Assembly: GCF_001522865.1 (NCBI RefSeq)
Contig: NZ_LOWB01000103.1
Span: 93,784 to 157,783, forward strand
Source of the DNA: Burkholderia sp. TSV86
GTDB taxonomy: Bacteria > Pseudomonadota > Gammaproteobacteria > Burkholderiales > Burkholderiaceae
Direction of reading: 5' to 3'
Length of the DNA: 64,000 nucleotides
Part shown: piece after piece, positions 55,802 through 64,000 of the stretch
Layout of the letters: each line of letters opens with the position of its first letter
How positions within the stretch are numbered: position 1 is the first letter of the stretch
The notes under the pieces: model-generated
Seen by the model: only the letters and a program-made list of their open reading frames with translations
What the model was told of the DNA's origin: nothing
Databases searched by the model: none
Translations under genes and position numbers: made by a program

Positions 55802-56974
55802 ATGAAGAATGCATTGACCATCGACGATCTCAAAGCCGCCGCGCGCCGCCGTGTGCCGAAACTGTTTTTCGATTACGCGGACAGCGGCTCGTGGAGTGAG
55901 GGAACCTACCGCGCGAACGAGACGGATTTCGAGGCGATCAAGCTGCGCCAGCGCGTGCTCGTCGACATGAGCAACCGGTCGCTCGCGACGACGATGGCTG
56001 GCCAGAGCGCGTCGATGCCCGTCGCGATCGCGCCGACCGGCCTGACCGGCATGCAGCACGCGGACGGCGAAATTCTTGCCGCGCAGGCAGCCGAGGCGTT
56101 CGGCGTGCCGTTCTCGCTGTCGACGATGAGCATCTGCTCGATCGAGGACGTCGCCGCGCACACGGCAAAGCCGTTCTGGTTCCAGCTGTACGTGATGAAG
56201 GACCGCGATTTCGTCGCGGCGCTGATCGAGCGCGCGAAGGCGGCGCGCTGCTCGGCGTTGATCGTGACGCTCGATTTGCAGATTCTCGGCCAGCGGCACA
56301 AGGATCTGCGCAACCGCCTGTCCGCGCCCCCGAAGCTCACGCCGCTGCATCTGTGGCAGATGGCGCGCTGCCCGCGCTGGTGTTTCGGCATGGCGCGCAC
56401 GCAGCGCCGCTCGTTCGGCAACATCGTCGGGCATGCGCGCAACGTGTCGGATTTGTCGTCGCTGTCCGCGTGGACCGCCGAGCAGTTCGATCCGCGGCTG
56501 TCGTGGCGGGATATCGAATGGATCAAGTCGCGCTGGAACGGCAAGCTCATTCTGAAAGGCATTCTCGACGAGGACGATGCGCGCGCCGCCGCCGACAGCG
56601 GCGCGGATGCGCTGATCGTATCGAACCACGGCGGGCGTCAGCTCGACGGCGCGCCGTCGTCGATCAGCATGCTGCCGCACATCGTCGATGCCGTGGGCAA
56701 GCGCATCGAGGTCCATCTCGACGGTGGCGTTCGCAGCGGGCAGGACGTGCTCAAAGCGCTCGCGCTCGGCGCGCGCGGCGTGTATATCGGCCGGCCGTTT
56801 CTGTACGGGCTCGGCGCGGGCGGGCGCGACGGCGTCACGCGCGCGCTCGAGATCATTCGCAACGAACTGGATATCACGATGGCCTTGACCGGCAAGCGTC
56901 TCGTCACTGACGTCGACCGATCGGTGCTGGCCGATAGACGCGGATCGCAGGCCGATGGCGCCTCGCGCGCGTGA
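55802..56974 (+). CDS. lldD: FMN-dependent alpha-hydroxy acid (L-lactate) dehydrogenase
   Basis: A 390-residue flavoenzyme of the LldD/glycolate-oxidase family. LFFDYADSGSWSEGTYRANE near 22-41 and PVAIAPTGLTGMQHADGEI near 76-94 are N-terminal blocks. WFQLYVMKDRDF near 125-136 and LILKGILDEDDAR near 247-259 (flavin-contacting Lys) follow. IVSNHGGRQLDGAPSSISML near 270-289 holds the catalytic His-Gly-Gly-Arg. LDGGVRSGQDVLKALALGARGVYIGRPFLYG near 303-333 binds the FMN phosphate. Lactate is the likely substrate, but mandelate and other 2-hydroxy acids are possible. No lactate permease is adjacent. Confidence 0.9.
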   Translation: MKNALTIDDLKAAARRRVPKLFFDYADSGSWSEGTYRANETDFEAIKLRQRVLVDMSNRSLATTMAGQSASMPVAIAPTGLTGMQHADGEILAAQAAEAFGVPFSLSTMSICSIEDVAAHTAKPFWFQLYVMKDRDFVAALIERAKAARCSALIVTLDLQILGQRHKDLRNRLSAPPKLTPLHLWQMARCPRWCFGMARTQRRSFGNIVGHARNVSDLSSLSAWTAEQFDPRLSWRDIEWIKSRWNGKLILKGILDEDDARAAADSGADALIVSNHGGRQLDGAPSSISMLPHIVDAVGKRIEVHLDGGVRSGQDVLKALALGARGVYIGRPFLYGLGAGGRDGVTRALEIIRNELDITMALTGKRLVTDVDRSVLADRRGSQADGASRA

Positions 56975-56989
56975 CATGCGCTTAACGCG

Positions 56990-57011
56990 CGCGCCGGCCT
57001 GGGCCGGCGCG
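56990..57011. terminator. GC-rich hairpin between lldD and deoC
   Basis: CGCGCCGGCC (56990-56999), 2-nt loop, GGCCGGCGCG (57002-57011): a perfect 10-bp stem between two convergent genes. There is no T run, so a Rho-assisted or bidirectional role is only likely. Confidence 0.55.
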
Positions 57012-57052
57012 TCTAACGCCGATCGAATCGGCCGGCGCCGCTCGATCGCCGC

Positions 57053-57730
57053 TCAATACGCCGCTTCGCCGCCGCCGCCGGTGACGATCGCGACGCCGGA
57101 GCTTGTGCCGAGCCGCGTGGCGCCGGCCTCGATCATCGCAATCGCGGCCTCGCGGTCGCGCACGCCGCCGGACGCCTTCACGCCCACGTCCGGCCCGACG
57201 GCGCGGCGCATCAGCGCGACGTCCGCAAGCGTCGCGCCGCCGTGACCGAACCCCGTCGAAGTCTTCACGAACGCCACGCCGAGATCGCGGCAGAGCTCGC
57301 AAACGCGTACTTTCTCGTCATCGCTCAGCAAGCCCGTCTCGAGAATCACCTTCAGCGGCACTGCGCCGCAGGCCGCGTGCACGGCCGCGATGTCCGCCTT
57401 CACGTCGTCGAGGCGGCCGCTCTTGAGCGCGCCGAGATTGATCACCATGTCGATTTCGCCGGCGCCGGCCGAAATCGCGGCCGACGCCTCGAACGCCTTC
57501 GCGGCCGACAGGCTCGCGCCAAGCGGAAAGCCCACGACCGCGCACACCTTGACGCCGGTGCCCGCCAGTTCGCGCGCGGCAAGCGCGACGTTGGCCGAAT
57601 TCACGCAGACCGAGTAGAAACGGTGCTCAGCGGCCTCGCGGCAGAGCGTGCGGATCTGCGCGTCGCCGGCGTCGGCCGCGAGCAGGGTGTGGTCGATCAT
57701 GTGGGCGAGCTGGGCAGGGGAATACGACAT
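57053..57730 (-). CDS. deoC: Deoxyribose-phosphate aldolase
   Basis: A 225-residue TIM-barrel class I aldolase that cleaves 2-deoxyribose 5-phosphate to acetaldehyde and glyceraldehyde 3-phosphate. [10 protein letters not shown] at residues 12-21, [31 protein letters not shown] near 40-70, and [14 protein letters not shown] near 92-105 are conserved. [10 protein letters not shown] and [16 protein letters not shown] near 148-163, with the Schiff-base lysine, complete the site. A 9-bp hairpin lies in its leader (57750-57772). It is divergent from the DeoR-type regulator and completes the deoxyribose pathway. Confidence 0.96.
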   Translation of the reverse strand: MSYSPAQLAHMIDHTLLAADAGDAQIRTLCREAAEHRFYSVCVNSANVALAARELAGTGVKVCAVVGFPLGASLSAAKAFEASAAISAGAGEIDMVINLGALKSGRLDDVKADIAAVHAACGAVPLKVILETGLLSDDEKVRVCELCRDLGVAFVKTSTGFGHGGATLADVALMRRAVGPDVGVKASGGVRDREAAIAMIEAGATRLGTSSGVAIVTGGGGEAAY

Positions 57731-57749
57731 GTTTCAGGACTCCAAAGGG

Positions 57750-57772
57750 CCGTGCGGCAGCACGCCGCACGG
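57750..57772. promoter_or_regulatory. Inverted repeat in the deoC leader
   Basis: CCGTGCGGC, 5-nt loop, GCCGCACGG, a perfect 9-bp stem 20 nt upstream of the deoC ATG. It may be a leader hairpin or an operator; the sequence alone cannot decide. Confidence 0.45.
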
Positions 57773-57794
57773 AAGGTTGATGTTTTCATATCGG

Positions 57795-57805
57795 TTTGTT
57801 ACAAA
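57795..57805. promoter_or_regulatory. Candidate operator between deoC and the DeoR-type regulator
   Basis: TTTGT-T-ACAAA is a perfect 11-nt palindrome midway between the two divergent starts, in an AT-rich patch. Position and symmetry suit the DeoR-type repressor encoded next to it. Confidence 0.45.
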
Positions 57806-57868
57806 TACGGCACTTCTGCCGGGCCCGCGCACCCGGCCCGACGAGCGACAGGCGGATAACGGACAGGC

Positions 57869-58639
57869 ATGGAAACCAAGAAAAGCGAGCGGATCAAGAC
57901 ATTGATGAACATGCTGCAAGGACAGAACGCGATCCATCTGCGCGAAGTCGCCGAGCTGTTCGACGTCTCCGAAATGACGATCCGCCGCGACCTCGCCGAC
58001 AATCCGCACGGCCTGAGTCTGATCGGCGGCTATGTCACACGTCATTTCGCCGCGCAGCGCAGCGACATCGGCGAATACCTGATCAGCACTGAGAACAACC
58101 GGCAGATCGAGGAGAAGCGCCGGATCGGCAAGCTCGCCGCGCAGTTCGTGAAAACCGGCGACACAATCTTCGTCGATTGCGGCTCCACGACGCCGTTCAT
58201 CATCGACTTCATTGCGGACGATCTCGAATTCACGGCCATCTGCAATTCGCTGAACGTGTTTGCGAAACTGCAGCAAAAGCCGCATTGCAGCGTGATTCTG
58301 TGCGGCGGCGTTTATCATCGCAAGAACATGGTGTTCGAATCGGCCGCGGAGGCGAGCATTCTCGATACCGTTCGGGTGTCGAAAGCCTTCATCTCGGCGG
58401 CCGGCGTCAGCGACCGCTGCGGCGTCACCTGCTTCAATTTCCACGAAGTCGACGCGAAACGCAAGGTCATGCAGCGCGCGCAAAACCGCTTCCTGCTCGT
58501 CGATCATACGAAATTCGACGAAGTGCGCGCCGCTTACTTCGGCGAGCTGGCCGACTTCAACTACGTGATCTGCGACGGGCAGTTGAGCCGCCATTACGAA
58601 ACGGCAATTCGCGAGCATGGCATCGCGCTCGTGACGTAA
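57869..58639 (+). CDS. DeoR-family repressor of deoxyribose genes (DeoQ-like)
   Basis: A 256-residue regulator. The N-terminal helix-turn-helix reads AIHLREVAELFDVSEMTIRRDL near residues 21-42, the DeoR signature. The C-terminal sugar-phosphate isomerase-like sensor domain has TIFVDCGSTTPFIIDF near 93-108, VILCGGVYHRKNMVFE near 138-153 and KAFISAAGVS near 172. The effector is probably a deoxyribose phosphate, given the deoC, kinase and permease around it. It lies between deoC and the mutarotase-permease-kinase operon and likely represses both and itself. Confidence 0.92.
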   Translation: METKKSERIKTLMNMLQGQNAIHLREVAELFDVSEMTIRRDLADNPHGLSLIGGYVTRHFAAQRSDIGEYLISTENNRQIEEKRRIGKLAAQFVKTGDTIFVDCGSTTPFIIDFIADDLEFTAICNSLNVFAKLQQKPHCSVILCGGVYHRKNMVFESAAEASILDTVRVSKAFISAAGVSDRCGVTCFNFHEVDAKRKVMQRAQNRFLLVDHTKFDEVRAAYFGELADFNYVICDGQLSRHYETAIREHGIALVT

Positions 58640-58661
58640 CGCGAGCGCGCCGTATCCAGCA

Positions 58662-59732
58662 TCACGCATCGCGACGCGCCATGCAATCGCGCACGCCGGC
58701 CGCGTCCAGATAACCGGTGACGACCTCGAACACGCGCGTTTGAGCGGGCGCGAGCACGGCGACGTGGCCTTTGCGGCGCTCCGCTTCGTAACCTTCCGGC
58801 TCGCATGTCGATGGCAGCGCGAACGCGGCGACCTGCTGGTTCACATTGTGCAGGATCCAGCGCGTCGCGCGCGGAAACTGGTCGGGGCGATAGGCGGTGT
58901 GGAATGCGCCGCCGTCCGGATGCACGAGCAGAAAATGCGCGACGCCGTTCGCGTCCGTTTGCACATCCCGCATGAAAAACACGATTTCCGGATCGTACAG
59001 CGCGGGGGCATCGAGCGTGTCGAGCCGCTCGGGCGCGCGCGCCAGCGTGGCCATGTAGTCGCGCCACGCGGCGGTGGGCTTCACGTGCGCCGGCACGCTT
59101 TCGCGCAGCCGCCGCCCGCCGCCCGGCAGCCACTGCACGAACCGGCCGCCCGGCACATACGCGTGGTTCAAGTGCGCCATGTACATCAGATCCATCGGCG
59201 TGCCGCCCAGGTTGGTCACTTCCATCCGGATCCGCATGCGCGCATCGTGCTCCTCGATGCGCACCGACGCGCGCGCGACGTAGTGGCTGCCGAAGCCCTG
59301 CACGTATTCGTATTCGCCCGTCACCTCGACGTAGGCGCCGTGCGCATCGGCGCCGACGATCATGCCGGCCTGGTCCATTGGCGCGCAGGGCATCTCGCCG
59401 TGCAGCGCGTGCGTGTCGTGCGGGCCGGGGCAGCCGTTGCGCAACATGCCGCTATGGAACATGAAGCAGCCGTATGTATCGATGATCGACGCGGCGCGCC
59501 TCGGTTGCCGGAACATATGCTTCATCGTCAAATCGCGGCCGTCGAACGCCGCGGCCCAGATCATCTGGCCGAGATACGGCAGCACGACAATGTGCCCACG
59601 CCGGTTCTCGAGCCTCAGCGCCTCGACGCCCGACGGATACGCGAACGCGGTCGCCGTGAGCCCATCGGTCCGGTATAGCGTGCGCGGCGTGTCGCGGAAG
59701 TCGTCGCGGCGCAGTTCGATCTCGCCCCGCAT
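58662..59732 (-). CDS. Aldose 1-epimerase-like (DUF4432) protein, DeoX/mutarotase-like
   Basis: A 356-residue galactose-mutarotase-fold protein. VVLPYLGQMIWAAAFDGRDLTMKHMF near residues 48-73, FMFHSGMLRNGCPGPHD (His) near 90-106 and LHGEMPCAPMDQAGM near 109-123 hold the conserved His/Glu candidates. MDLMYMAHLNHAYVPGGRFVQ near 188-208 follows. In Salmonella the deoxyribose regulon is deoQ-deoK-deoP-deoX, and the gene beside the permease encodes this type of protein. Interconversion of deoxyribose anomers is therefore the likely job. It starts 2 nt after the permease stop. Confidence 0.8.
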   Translation of the reverse strand: MRGEIELRRDDFRDTPRTLYRTDGLTATAFAYPSGVEALRLENRRGHIVVLPYLGQMIWAAAFDGRDLTMKHMFRQPRRAASIIDTYGCFMFHSGMLRNGCPGPHDTHALHGEMPCAPMDQAGMIVGADAHGAYVEVTGEYEYVQGFGSHYVARASVRIEEHDARMRIRMEVTNLGGTPMDLMYMAHLNHAYVPGGRFVQWLPGGGRRLRESVPAHVKPTAAWRDYMATLARAPERLDTLDAPALYDPEIVFFMRDVQTDANGVAHFLLVHPDGGAFHTAYRPDQFPRATRWILHNVNQQVAAFALPSTCEPEGYEAERRKGHVAVLAPAQTRVFEVVTGYLDAAGVRDCMARRDA

Positions 59733-59734
59733 GA

Positions 59735-61108
59735 TCAGGCTCCCGATGCGTTGCGGGTATCGGCATAGCGCGCCGGCTCGCCGGTATCGGCAAGCGCGCC
59801 GGGCATTGCTGCCGGCAGATGGCGCAGGCAATGGAAGCCGTAGCAGACGATCACGACGAAGCACGCGAGCGGCACGGCGAACGCAAGCTGCATGTTGCCG
59901 CCCGTATGATCGGAGATCAGTCCCTGGATCAATGGCACGACCGCGCCGCCGACGATGCTCATCACGAGAATCGAGCCGCCGTACTCGGTATCGTTGCCGA
60001 GGCCGTCGATCGTGAGCCCGTAGATCGTCGGCCAGCACGGGCCGAGGAACACGCTGACGCCGACCGCCGCATAAACGGCCGTCATGTTATGCACGCTGAT
60101 CGTGTACGCGAGCAGCGCGATGCACAGCAGCCCGTAGACGATCAGCACTTTCGCCGGGCCGACGCGCCTCATCACGAGCGTCGCGATCAGTTTGCCGACG
60201 AAGAACGCGAAAAACGTCGCGAGCAGGTAGCGCGACGCGTCACGCTCGGAAAGCTGGCCGATCTGCATCGCGAGCCGGATCGTGAAACTCCACACGCCGA
60301 CCTGCGCGCCGACATACAGGAACTGCGCGAGCACGCCGGCAACGAAGCGGCGATTGCCCGCGAGGCGCGCCAGTGTGCCGCGCACATCGGCCCGGGGCGC
60401 CGCCGCGCGCGGGCCGTTGCCTTTGCATGCCGGGTAGGGCGTGAGCACGAACACGACGAATACCACCGCGAGCACGGCGATCAGCCATTTGTACGGCTCG
60501 AGCGTGGCCTGGATCATCGCGAGCTGATGCACGCGCGCCTGGGCGGCCGACATCGCCGCAAGCTGCGCGTGCGACGCATCGCCTTCCTTGAAGATCAGGA
60601 AGCTGCCCATGTACACGCCGGCCATCGCACCGAACGGATAAAACGTCTGCGAGATATTCAGACGCCGCGTGCCGGTTTCGCGCGGGCCCATCAGCGTCGA
60701 ATACGAATTCGCCGCCGTTTCGAGAAACGACAGGCCGGCGGCAATGACGAACAGCGCGGCGAGAAACATCCCGTATTTCGCCATCGAGGCGGCCGGAAAG
60801 AACAACAGGCAGCCGAGCGTGTAGCACAGCAGGCCGACGAGGATCGTCGTCTTGTAGCTGAATTTCTTCACCACGGTGGCAGCGGGGATGGCAAGGAAGA
60901 AGTAACCCAGATAAAACGCGGACTGCACGAACGCCGATTCAAAATCGGACAGGAAAAAAGACTTCTTGAATTGCGCGATCAGCACGTCGTTCAGGTTCGC
61001 CGCGGTGCCCCATAGCGCGAACAAGCAGCAGAGCAGCGTGAACGCGAACAGGGGCGTGCGGTTCAGATAATAGCCGTCGGGCGAGGGTACTATGCTGGCG
61101 CGATTCAT
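59735..61108 (-). CDS. MFS sugar:H+ symporter, FucP type (deoxyribose permease DeoP-like)
   Basis: A 457-residue inner-membrane transporter with twelve hydrophobic segments. FALWGTAANLNDVLIAQFKKSF near residues 31-52, AFYLGYFFLAIPAATVVKKFSYK near 67-89 and GLSFLETAANSYSTLMGP near 124-141 are the FucP-family marks (FxxWGxxxxLNDxL). The ATG at 61108 is preferred to an upstream in-frame start at 61177. Second gene of a kinase-permease-mutarotase operon on the minus strand next to deoC and a DeoR-type gene, so 2-deoxyribose is the best substrate guess; fucose enzymes are absent. Confidence 0.9.
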   Translation of the reverse strand: MNRASIVPSPDGYYLNRTPLFAFTLLCCLFALWGTAANLNDVLIAQFKKSFFLSDFESAFVQSAFYLGYFFLAIPAATVVKKFSYKTTILVGLLCYTLGCLLFFPAASMAKYGMFLAALFVIAAGLSFLETAANSYSTLMGPRETGTRRLNISQTFYPFGAMAGVYMGSFLIFKEGDASHAQLAAMSAAQARVHQLAMIQATLEPYKWLIAVLAVVFVVFVLTPYPACKGNGPRAAAPRADVRGTLARLAGNRRFVAGVLAQFLYVGAQVGVWSFTIRLAMQIGQLSERDASRYLLATFFAFFVGKLIATLVMRRVGPAKVLIVYGLLCIALLAYTISVHNMTAVYAAVGVSVFLGPCWPTIYGLTIDGLGNDTEYGGSILVMSIVGGAVVPLIQGLISDHTGGNMQLAFAVPLACFVVIVCYGFHCLRHLPAAMPGALADTGEPARYADTRNASGA

Positions 61109-61177
61109 GGGCGTCTCCTTCCCGGGAAGGGATGTTTTGTCGGTTTTTGTCGGTCTGGTTGGCTTGCGCCGCCGCAT

Positions 61178-62104
61178 TTAAAAACCGGCGTCGCGGATAA
61201 AGCGCTCGAACGTCGCGGCGTTCGCGTAAGACTTTTGCGTGCCGAAACCGGTGACCGAATGCGCGGCATACGCAGATGCGTAACGCATTGCCGCCGCCAC
61301 GTCGCGCGATTCGACGTAGTAGCGCGCGAAGCAGCCAATGTATGCGTCGCCCGCGCCGGTGGTGTCGCGCGCGTCGACCGGCACGCCAGGCACATGCCGC
61401 GCGCCGTCGCGCGACACGTGCAGCGAACCCTTGTCGCCGAGCGTGACGATCACGTGCTTGAGCCCGCGCTCGACGAGTGACGCGGCCGCACGTGCGGCCG
61501 CACCCGGCGAATCGACCGGCATGCCGGATACGATCGCCAGCTCGGTTTCATTCGGCACGAAGAATTCGACCGAGCGGATCCGCTCGAAATCGAGATCGGG
61601 CACGGCGGGCGCCGGATTCAGCAGAACCGCGATGCCGTGCCGCGCGCCGAATGCGATCGCGTGATAGACCGTTTCGAGTTCGATTTCGAGCTGCAGCACG
61701 ATCAAGCCGCACTCAGCGAGCTTCGGCGCGGCCGCGTCGATGTCGGCAGGCTGCAGATGGCGGTTCGCGCCCTTGACGATCAGAATGCTGTTGCTTGAAT
61801 CCGGCTCGACGAAAATCGGCGCGACGCCGCTCGGCACGCCGGGCACCTTGCGCACATACGTCGTGTCGATGCCCGCGCACTCGAGATTACGGATCGTGTT
61901 GTCGGCGAATACATCGTCGCCGACGCTCGTCACCATCACGACCGGCGCGCCGAGGCGGGCGGCTGCAACGGCCTGGTTCGCGCCCTTGCCGCCGCAGCCG
62001 AGTTCGAAGCTCGGCGCTTCGAGCGTCTCGCCGCGCGCCGGCATGCGGGTGACGTAAGTCACCAGGTCAACCATGTTGCTGCCGATGACAGCGATTGTCT
62101 TCAT
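61178..62104 (-). CDS. deoK: PfkB/ribokinase-family sugar kinase, probable deoxyribokinase
   Basis: A 308-residue sugar kinase. IAVIGSNMVDLVTYVTRMPARGET at the start and FELGCGGKGANQAVAAARLG near 33-52 form the sugar lid and first PfkB signature. LLNPAP, EFFVPNETELAIVSG near 180-194 and DTTGAGDAYIGCFARY near 247-262 (anion hole, catalytic Asp) complete the fold. The family includes ribokinase and deoxyribokinase, which sequence by eye cannot separate. deoC, a FucP-type permease and the DeoX-like protein make deoxyribokinase the better call. Two AAGGAAGACA copies precede the ATG as ribosome binding site. Confidence 0.85.
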   Translation of the reverse strand: MKTIAVIGSNMVDLVTYVTRMPARGETLEAPSFELGCGGKGANQAVAAARLGAPVVMVTSVGDDVFADNTIRNLECAGIDTTYVRKVPGVPSGVAPIFVEPDSSNSILIVKGANRHLQPADIDAAAPKLAECGLIVLQLEIELETVYHAIAFGARHGIAVLLNPAPAVPDLDFERIRSVEFFVPNETELAIVSGMPVDSPGAAARAAASLVERGLKHVIVTLGDKGSLHVSRDGARHVPGVPVDARDTTGAGDAYIGCFARYYVESRDVAAAMRYASAYAAHSVTGFGTQKSYANAATFERFIRDAGF

Positions 62105-62626
62105 CTGTCTTCCTTGTCTTCCTTGGGATGAAGGGCAAGCCGGCTCGTGAATAAGCCGATATCGTGAATGGTAATAAAATCACATTAAATGTGAAAATAC
62201 AATCATTATTCAGCAATCGGGTGGCGACGGCGCGTGGCAAGCTGGCGAGCCGTGTGGCGGATAGGAAGAACCTGCGGGATGTATGCCATGCGGTAGGCCC
62301 GATTGACGCCTGCCGGGCCGGCGTGCGCCGCACAAGCCTGAAACCTGGCCAACTCGCGCATGCGCATCGTCACATCGTCGGCGCGAATCGTTCCGTTGTG
62401 GCGCGAGTGCGGGATTGTCAGCGGTCGGTTTGTTGCGATGGATTCAAACGCGGCATCTGAACCCAGCCGGAAGCGGACATTACTAAATAGCCGTCACAGC
62501 AATTAGGTCGATAATTTTCATTATGTAAAATAATAACTATGGCCTGAAGTTCACCGCTCCATCGAGCCAGTGCCGGTCGCGATTCCCTGTTGACTCGGAG
62601 CGCGGAGCTTTAAGCAGGCTGTTGAA
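62105..62626. other. Region between deoxyribose operon promoter and TetR remnant
   Basis: The first 110 nt are AT-rich and contain the palindrome at 62180-62194. The rest has no supported gene. An AT-rich patch recurs near 62500-62545. Confidence 0.55.
62180..62194. promoter_or_regulatory. Palindromic candidate operator of the deoK-permease-mutarotase operon
   Basis: TCACATT-A-AATGTGA, a perfect 15-nt palindrome 76-90 nt upstream of the kinase start, in a strongly AT-rich stretch likely to hold the promoter. Good candidate site for the DeoR-family repressor; the half-sites are inverted relative to a CRP site. Confidence 0.6.
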
Positions 62627-62947
62627 TTACCGGTCGGCTGGACGCATGTCCGATCTCGCGTTTCGCGACGATCGCCACGAAGCTCTCGATTTTCGCAGCA
62701 TCTGGACGACAATGTCGAGCTCGGCCCGCCCATTCGCCCGGCTCGCCTGCACGTTGACCAACAGACCGTGCCGGTTGCCGGTCAGCACATGGCTGAAATA
62801 GCTGAGCAACGCCGGCGCCACGTAGTGCTCACCCGACAGTAAACCGCGTTCTTCTGCCGTTTCTACCGTCGCGTTAAACAACTCCATCATGGCTCGAATT
62901 CCAGCAGACGGTCCTGATTCTTTCTGACCACCGAGTGATTCCAACAC
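62627..62947 (-). pseudogene. C-terminal remnant of a TetR-family regulator
   Basis: About 100 codons resembling the ligand-binding C-terminus of TetR proteins: GIRAMMELFNATVETAEERG, then HYVAPALLSYFSHVLTGNRHGL and LDIVVQMLRK. The DNA-binding helix-turn-helix is missing, and the upstream sequence in all frames gives no TetR start. There is a possible ATG-less start (TTG) but no good ribosome binding site. Best read as a truncated gene; a small intact protein is less likely. Confidence 0.6.
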
Positions 62948-63093
62948 CGTATCCTCAATCGACAGGAACGGAGAGCGTGGAGAACGCGCCTTCGTGACGC
63001 TCGCTCGGTTCGATACTCGCAGGTCGCGGATTCGATGAATTCGAGGGTGGGCATGAGATTACAGGGCCGACGTGGCACCACACCACTTCCATC

Positions 63094-63789
63094 TCACCCG
63101 CGACTCGATGTGGCTGCGCCTTCTCGCTTTCCGGGGGACAACGCCAGCACCACAAGCGCACAAGCCGGCACGAGCAGTGCCAGAAATCCGACGTGGCGGA
63201 AACCGAGCGCACCCGCCATCGCGCCCAGCGCGAAAGCGGCGATCGCCGGCAGCATCTTGCCGAACCGCCCCCGCGCTTCCGTGCGTGCACTGTCGGCCGT
63301 GCCGGCGGACAGCATGTCGACGACGTCGAGGATCGCCTGCGTGACGTTCCCTGTCATCACGGTGTTCGGTACGCCGGCGCGCGCAACCACGCGCGGATGC
63401 GCGTTCTGCACGCCCATCGCGAACGTGCCGACGATACCGGCCACGAGAGCCGGCAGGCTGTCGGGTTGAGTAACGGGCGTTGCCCAGACGCCTGCGGTGC
63501 AGAAGCCGAACAAGAGCACTGCCTGCACCGCATGAAGTGCGCGAGCGCCCTGCCATGCCGGTCGTGCGGACATCGACCGCACGATCAGGCTTGCTGCGAC
63601 GACGCCGCACACAAACGCGGGGAAAACACTTAGCTTCAGCAAGATGCCCTGCCCGAAACCCGCGACACCAGCGCCGATCAACACGAAGTTGCCCGTCACG
63701 TGGGCGGTAAACAGTCCAAACAGCGAAACGAAGCTCAGCGTATCGACGAACCCGGCCACCGCGGAAAGAATGGTGTCCTCGGATCTCAT
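63094..63789 (-). CDS. DUF1275 (YoaK-type) inner-membrane protein
   Basis: A 231-residue membrane protein with six to seven hydrophobic segments. The start LSAVAGFVDTLSFVSLFGLFTAHVTGNFVLIGAG is the DUF1275 signature (GxxDxxxxxxxxxFxxHxTGN). FAMGVQNA near 140 and PNTVMTGNVTQAILDV near 157-172 form the second conserved block. Function unknown; transport is suspected. The ATG overlaps the stop of the upstream VOC gene (ATGA at 63786-63789), so the two are co-translated. Confidence 0.9.
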   Translation of the reverse strand: MRSEDTILSAVAGFVDTLSFVSLFGLFTAHVTGNFVLIGAGVAGFGQGILLKLSVFPAFVCGVVAASLIVRSMSARPAWQGARALHAVQAVLLFGFCTAGVWATPVTQPDSLPALVAGIVGTFAMGVQNAHPRVVARAGVPNTVMTGNVTQAILDVVDMLSAGTADSARTEARGRFGKMLPAIAAFALGAMAGALGFRHVGFLALLVPACALVVLALSPGKREGAATSSRG

Positions 63790-64000
63790 TTCGCAACGCT
63801 TGCGTGAATCTCGGCAATGTAGCCGCCAGGAAACTGGACGATCGCCGCGTCACGTCCGTCCGAATTAAACGGCGGCACGAGCATGGCAACGCCGGCGACC
63901 CCGGCTCTCTCGAGTGTCGAGCCCTGAATCGCCCCGGGTTCATCGGAGACCGATTTGTTTGAGTCAGGCCGCCTTGGCGACGTCCTCAAACTGCCGATAG
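63786..64000 (-). CDS. VOC-fold (glyoxalase-like) protein, C-terminal part; start outside the window
   Basis: The frame stays open to the window edge, so only about the last 70 residues are visible. VAMLVPPFNSDGRDAAIVQFPGGYIAEIHA is the last beta-alpha-beta-beta unit of a vicinal-oxygen-chelate protein; the Glu of AEIHA is the usual metal ligand. Substrate unknown. The stop overlaps the DUF1275 start. Confidence 0.7.
   Translation of the reverse strand, partial: IGSLRTSPRRPDSNKSVSDEPGAIQGSTLERAGVAGVAMLVPPFNSDGRDAAIVQFPGGYIAEIHASVAK

Noticed and set aside
62180..62194. CRP site before the deoxyribokinase gene
   Set aside because: The half-sites are TCACA...TGTGA, the inverse order of the CRP consensus TGTGA-N6-TCACA.

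Overview
The window is a GC-rich stretch of a Burkholderia chromosome, most likely from the B. pseudomallei group. The evidence is a siderophore locus with the malleobactin/ornibactin gene set, the arc operon layout, Burkholderia-type codon use, and products that all read as beta-proteobacterial. No rRNA, tRNA, CRISPR array or intact insertion sequence was seen.

Layout. 1-7.1 kb: 3' end of a hydroxamate siderophore operon (terminal NRPS modules, L-ornithine N5-monooxygenase, TonB-dependent receptor, hydroxyornithine formyltransferase). 7.9-33.5 kb: a cobalamin regulon in three blocks. The minus-strand cobE-cobO-cobB block is divergent from a riboswitch-led plus-strand block (Ni/Co permease, cobW, cobN, chlD). 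The third block is a second riboswitch driving cobG-cobH-cobI-(cbiG/cobJ fusion) on the minus strand, divergent from cobL-cbiD-cobK-cobM on the plus strand. Between the blocks sit a carboxylesterase, an F-box/38-residue-repeat protein that looks like a secreted effector, and a secreted GH18 chitinase. The chelatase genes contain the most striking signal: the AAA+ (ChlI-like) and VWA (ChlD-like) parts lie in different frames, joined by an A AAA AAA slippery heptamer, an adjacent stop and a 9-bp stem. One gene can therefore give both the small and the medium chelatase subunit.

33.6-37.2 kb: an MFS exporter and a divergent MarR regulator with two near-identical 20-bp palindromic operators, an orphan double-glycine-leader (bacteriocin/microcin-like) peptide next to an AT-rich gene-free segment, and a GST. 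37.6-43.2 kb: LysR remnant and the arginine deiminase pathway (arcD-arcA-arcB-arcC), preceded by a small RRM-like protein. 43.5-47.4 kb: a four-gene OsmF/YehZYXW-type osmoprotectant ABC importer. 47.7-50 kb: methyltransferase, small DUF3562 protein and a decayed phage tail-sheath gene. 50-55.3 kb: an operon of two paralogous Hsp70-like ATPases and a DUF2760 protein. 55.8-62.1 kb: an FMN-dependent alpha-hydroxy acid dehydrogenase and a 2-deoxyribose catabolic regulon (deoC, DeoR-family regulator, mutarotase-like, FucP-type permease, deoxyribokinase) with palindromic candidate operators. 62.6-64 kb: TetR remnant, DUF1275 membrane protein and the 3' end of a VOC-fold gene.

How the genes work together: the cobalamin enzymes cover the ring from precorrin-2 to the adenosylated a,c-diamide. 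They use the oxygen-dependent steps (CobG, CobK, CobN-type late cobalt insertion), but with CbiD in place of CobF and with a CbiG fusion. Cobalt supply (permease, CobW) is on the same riboswitch-controlled transcript as the chelatase. All assignments come from reading motifs and gene order; no database search was run.
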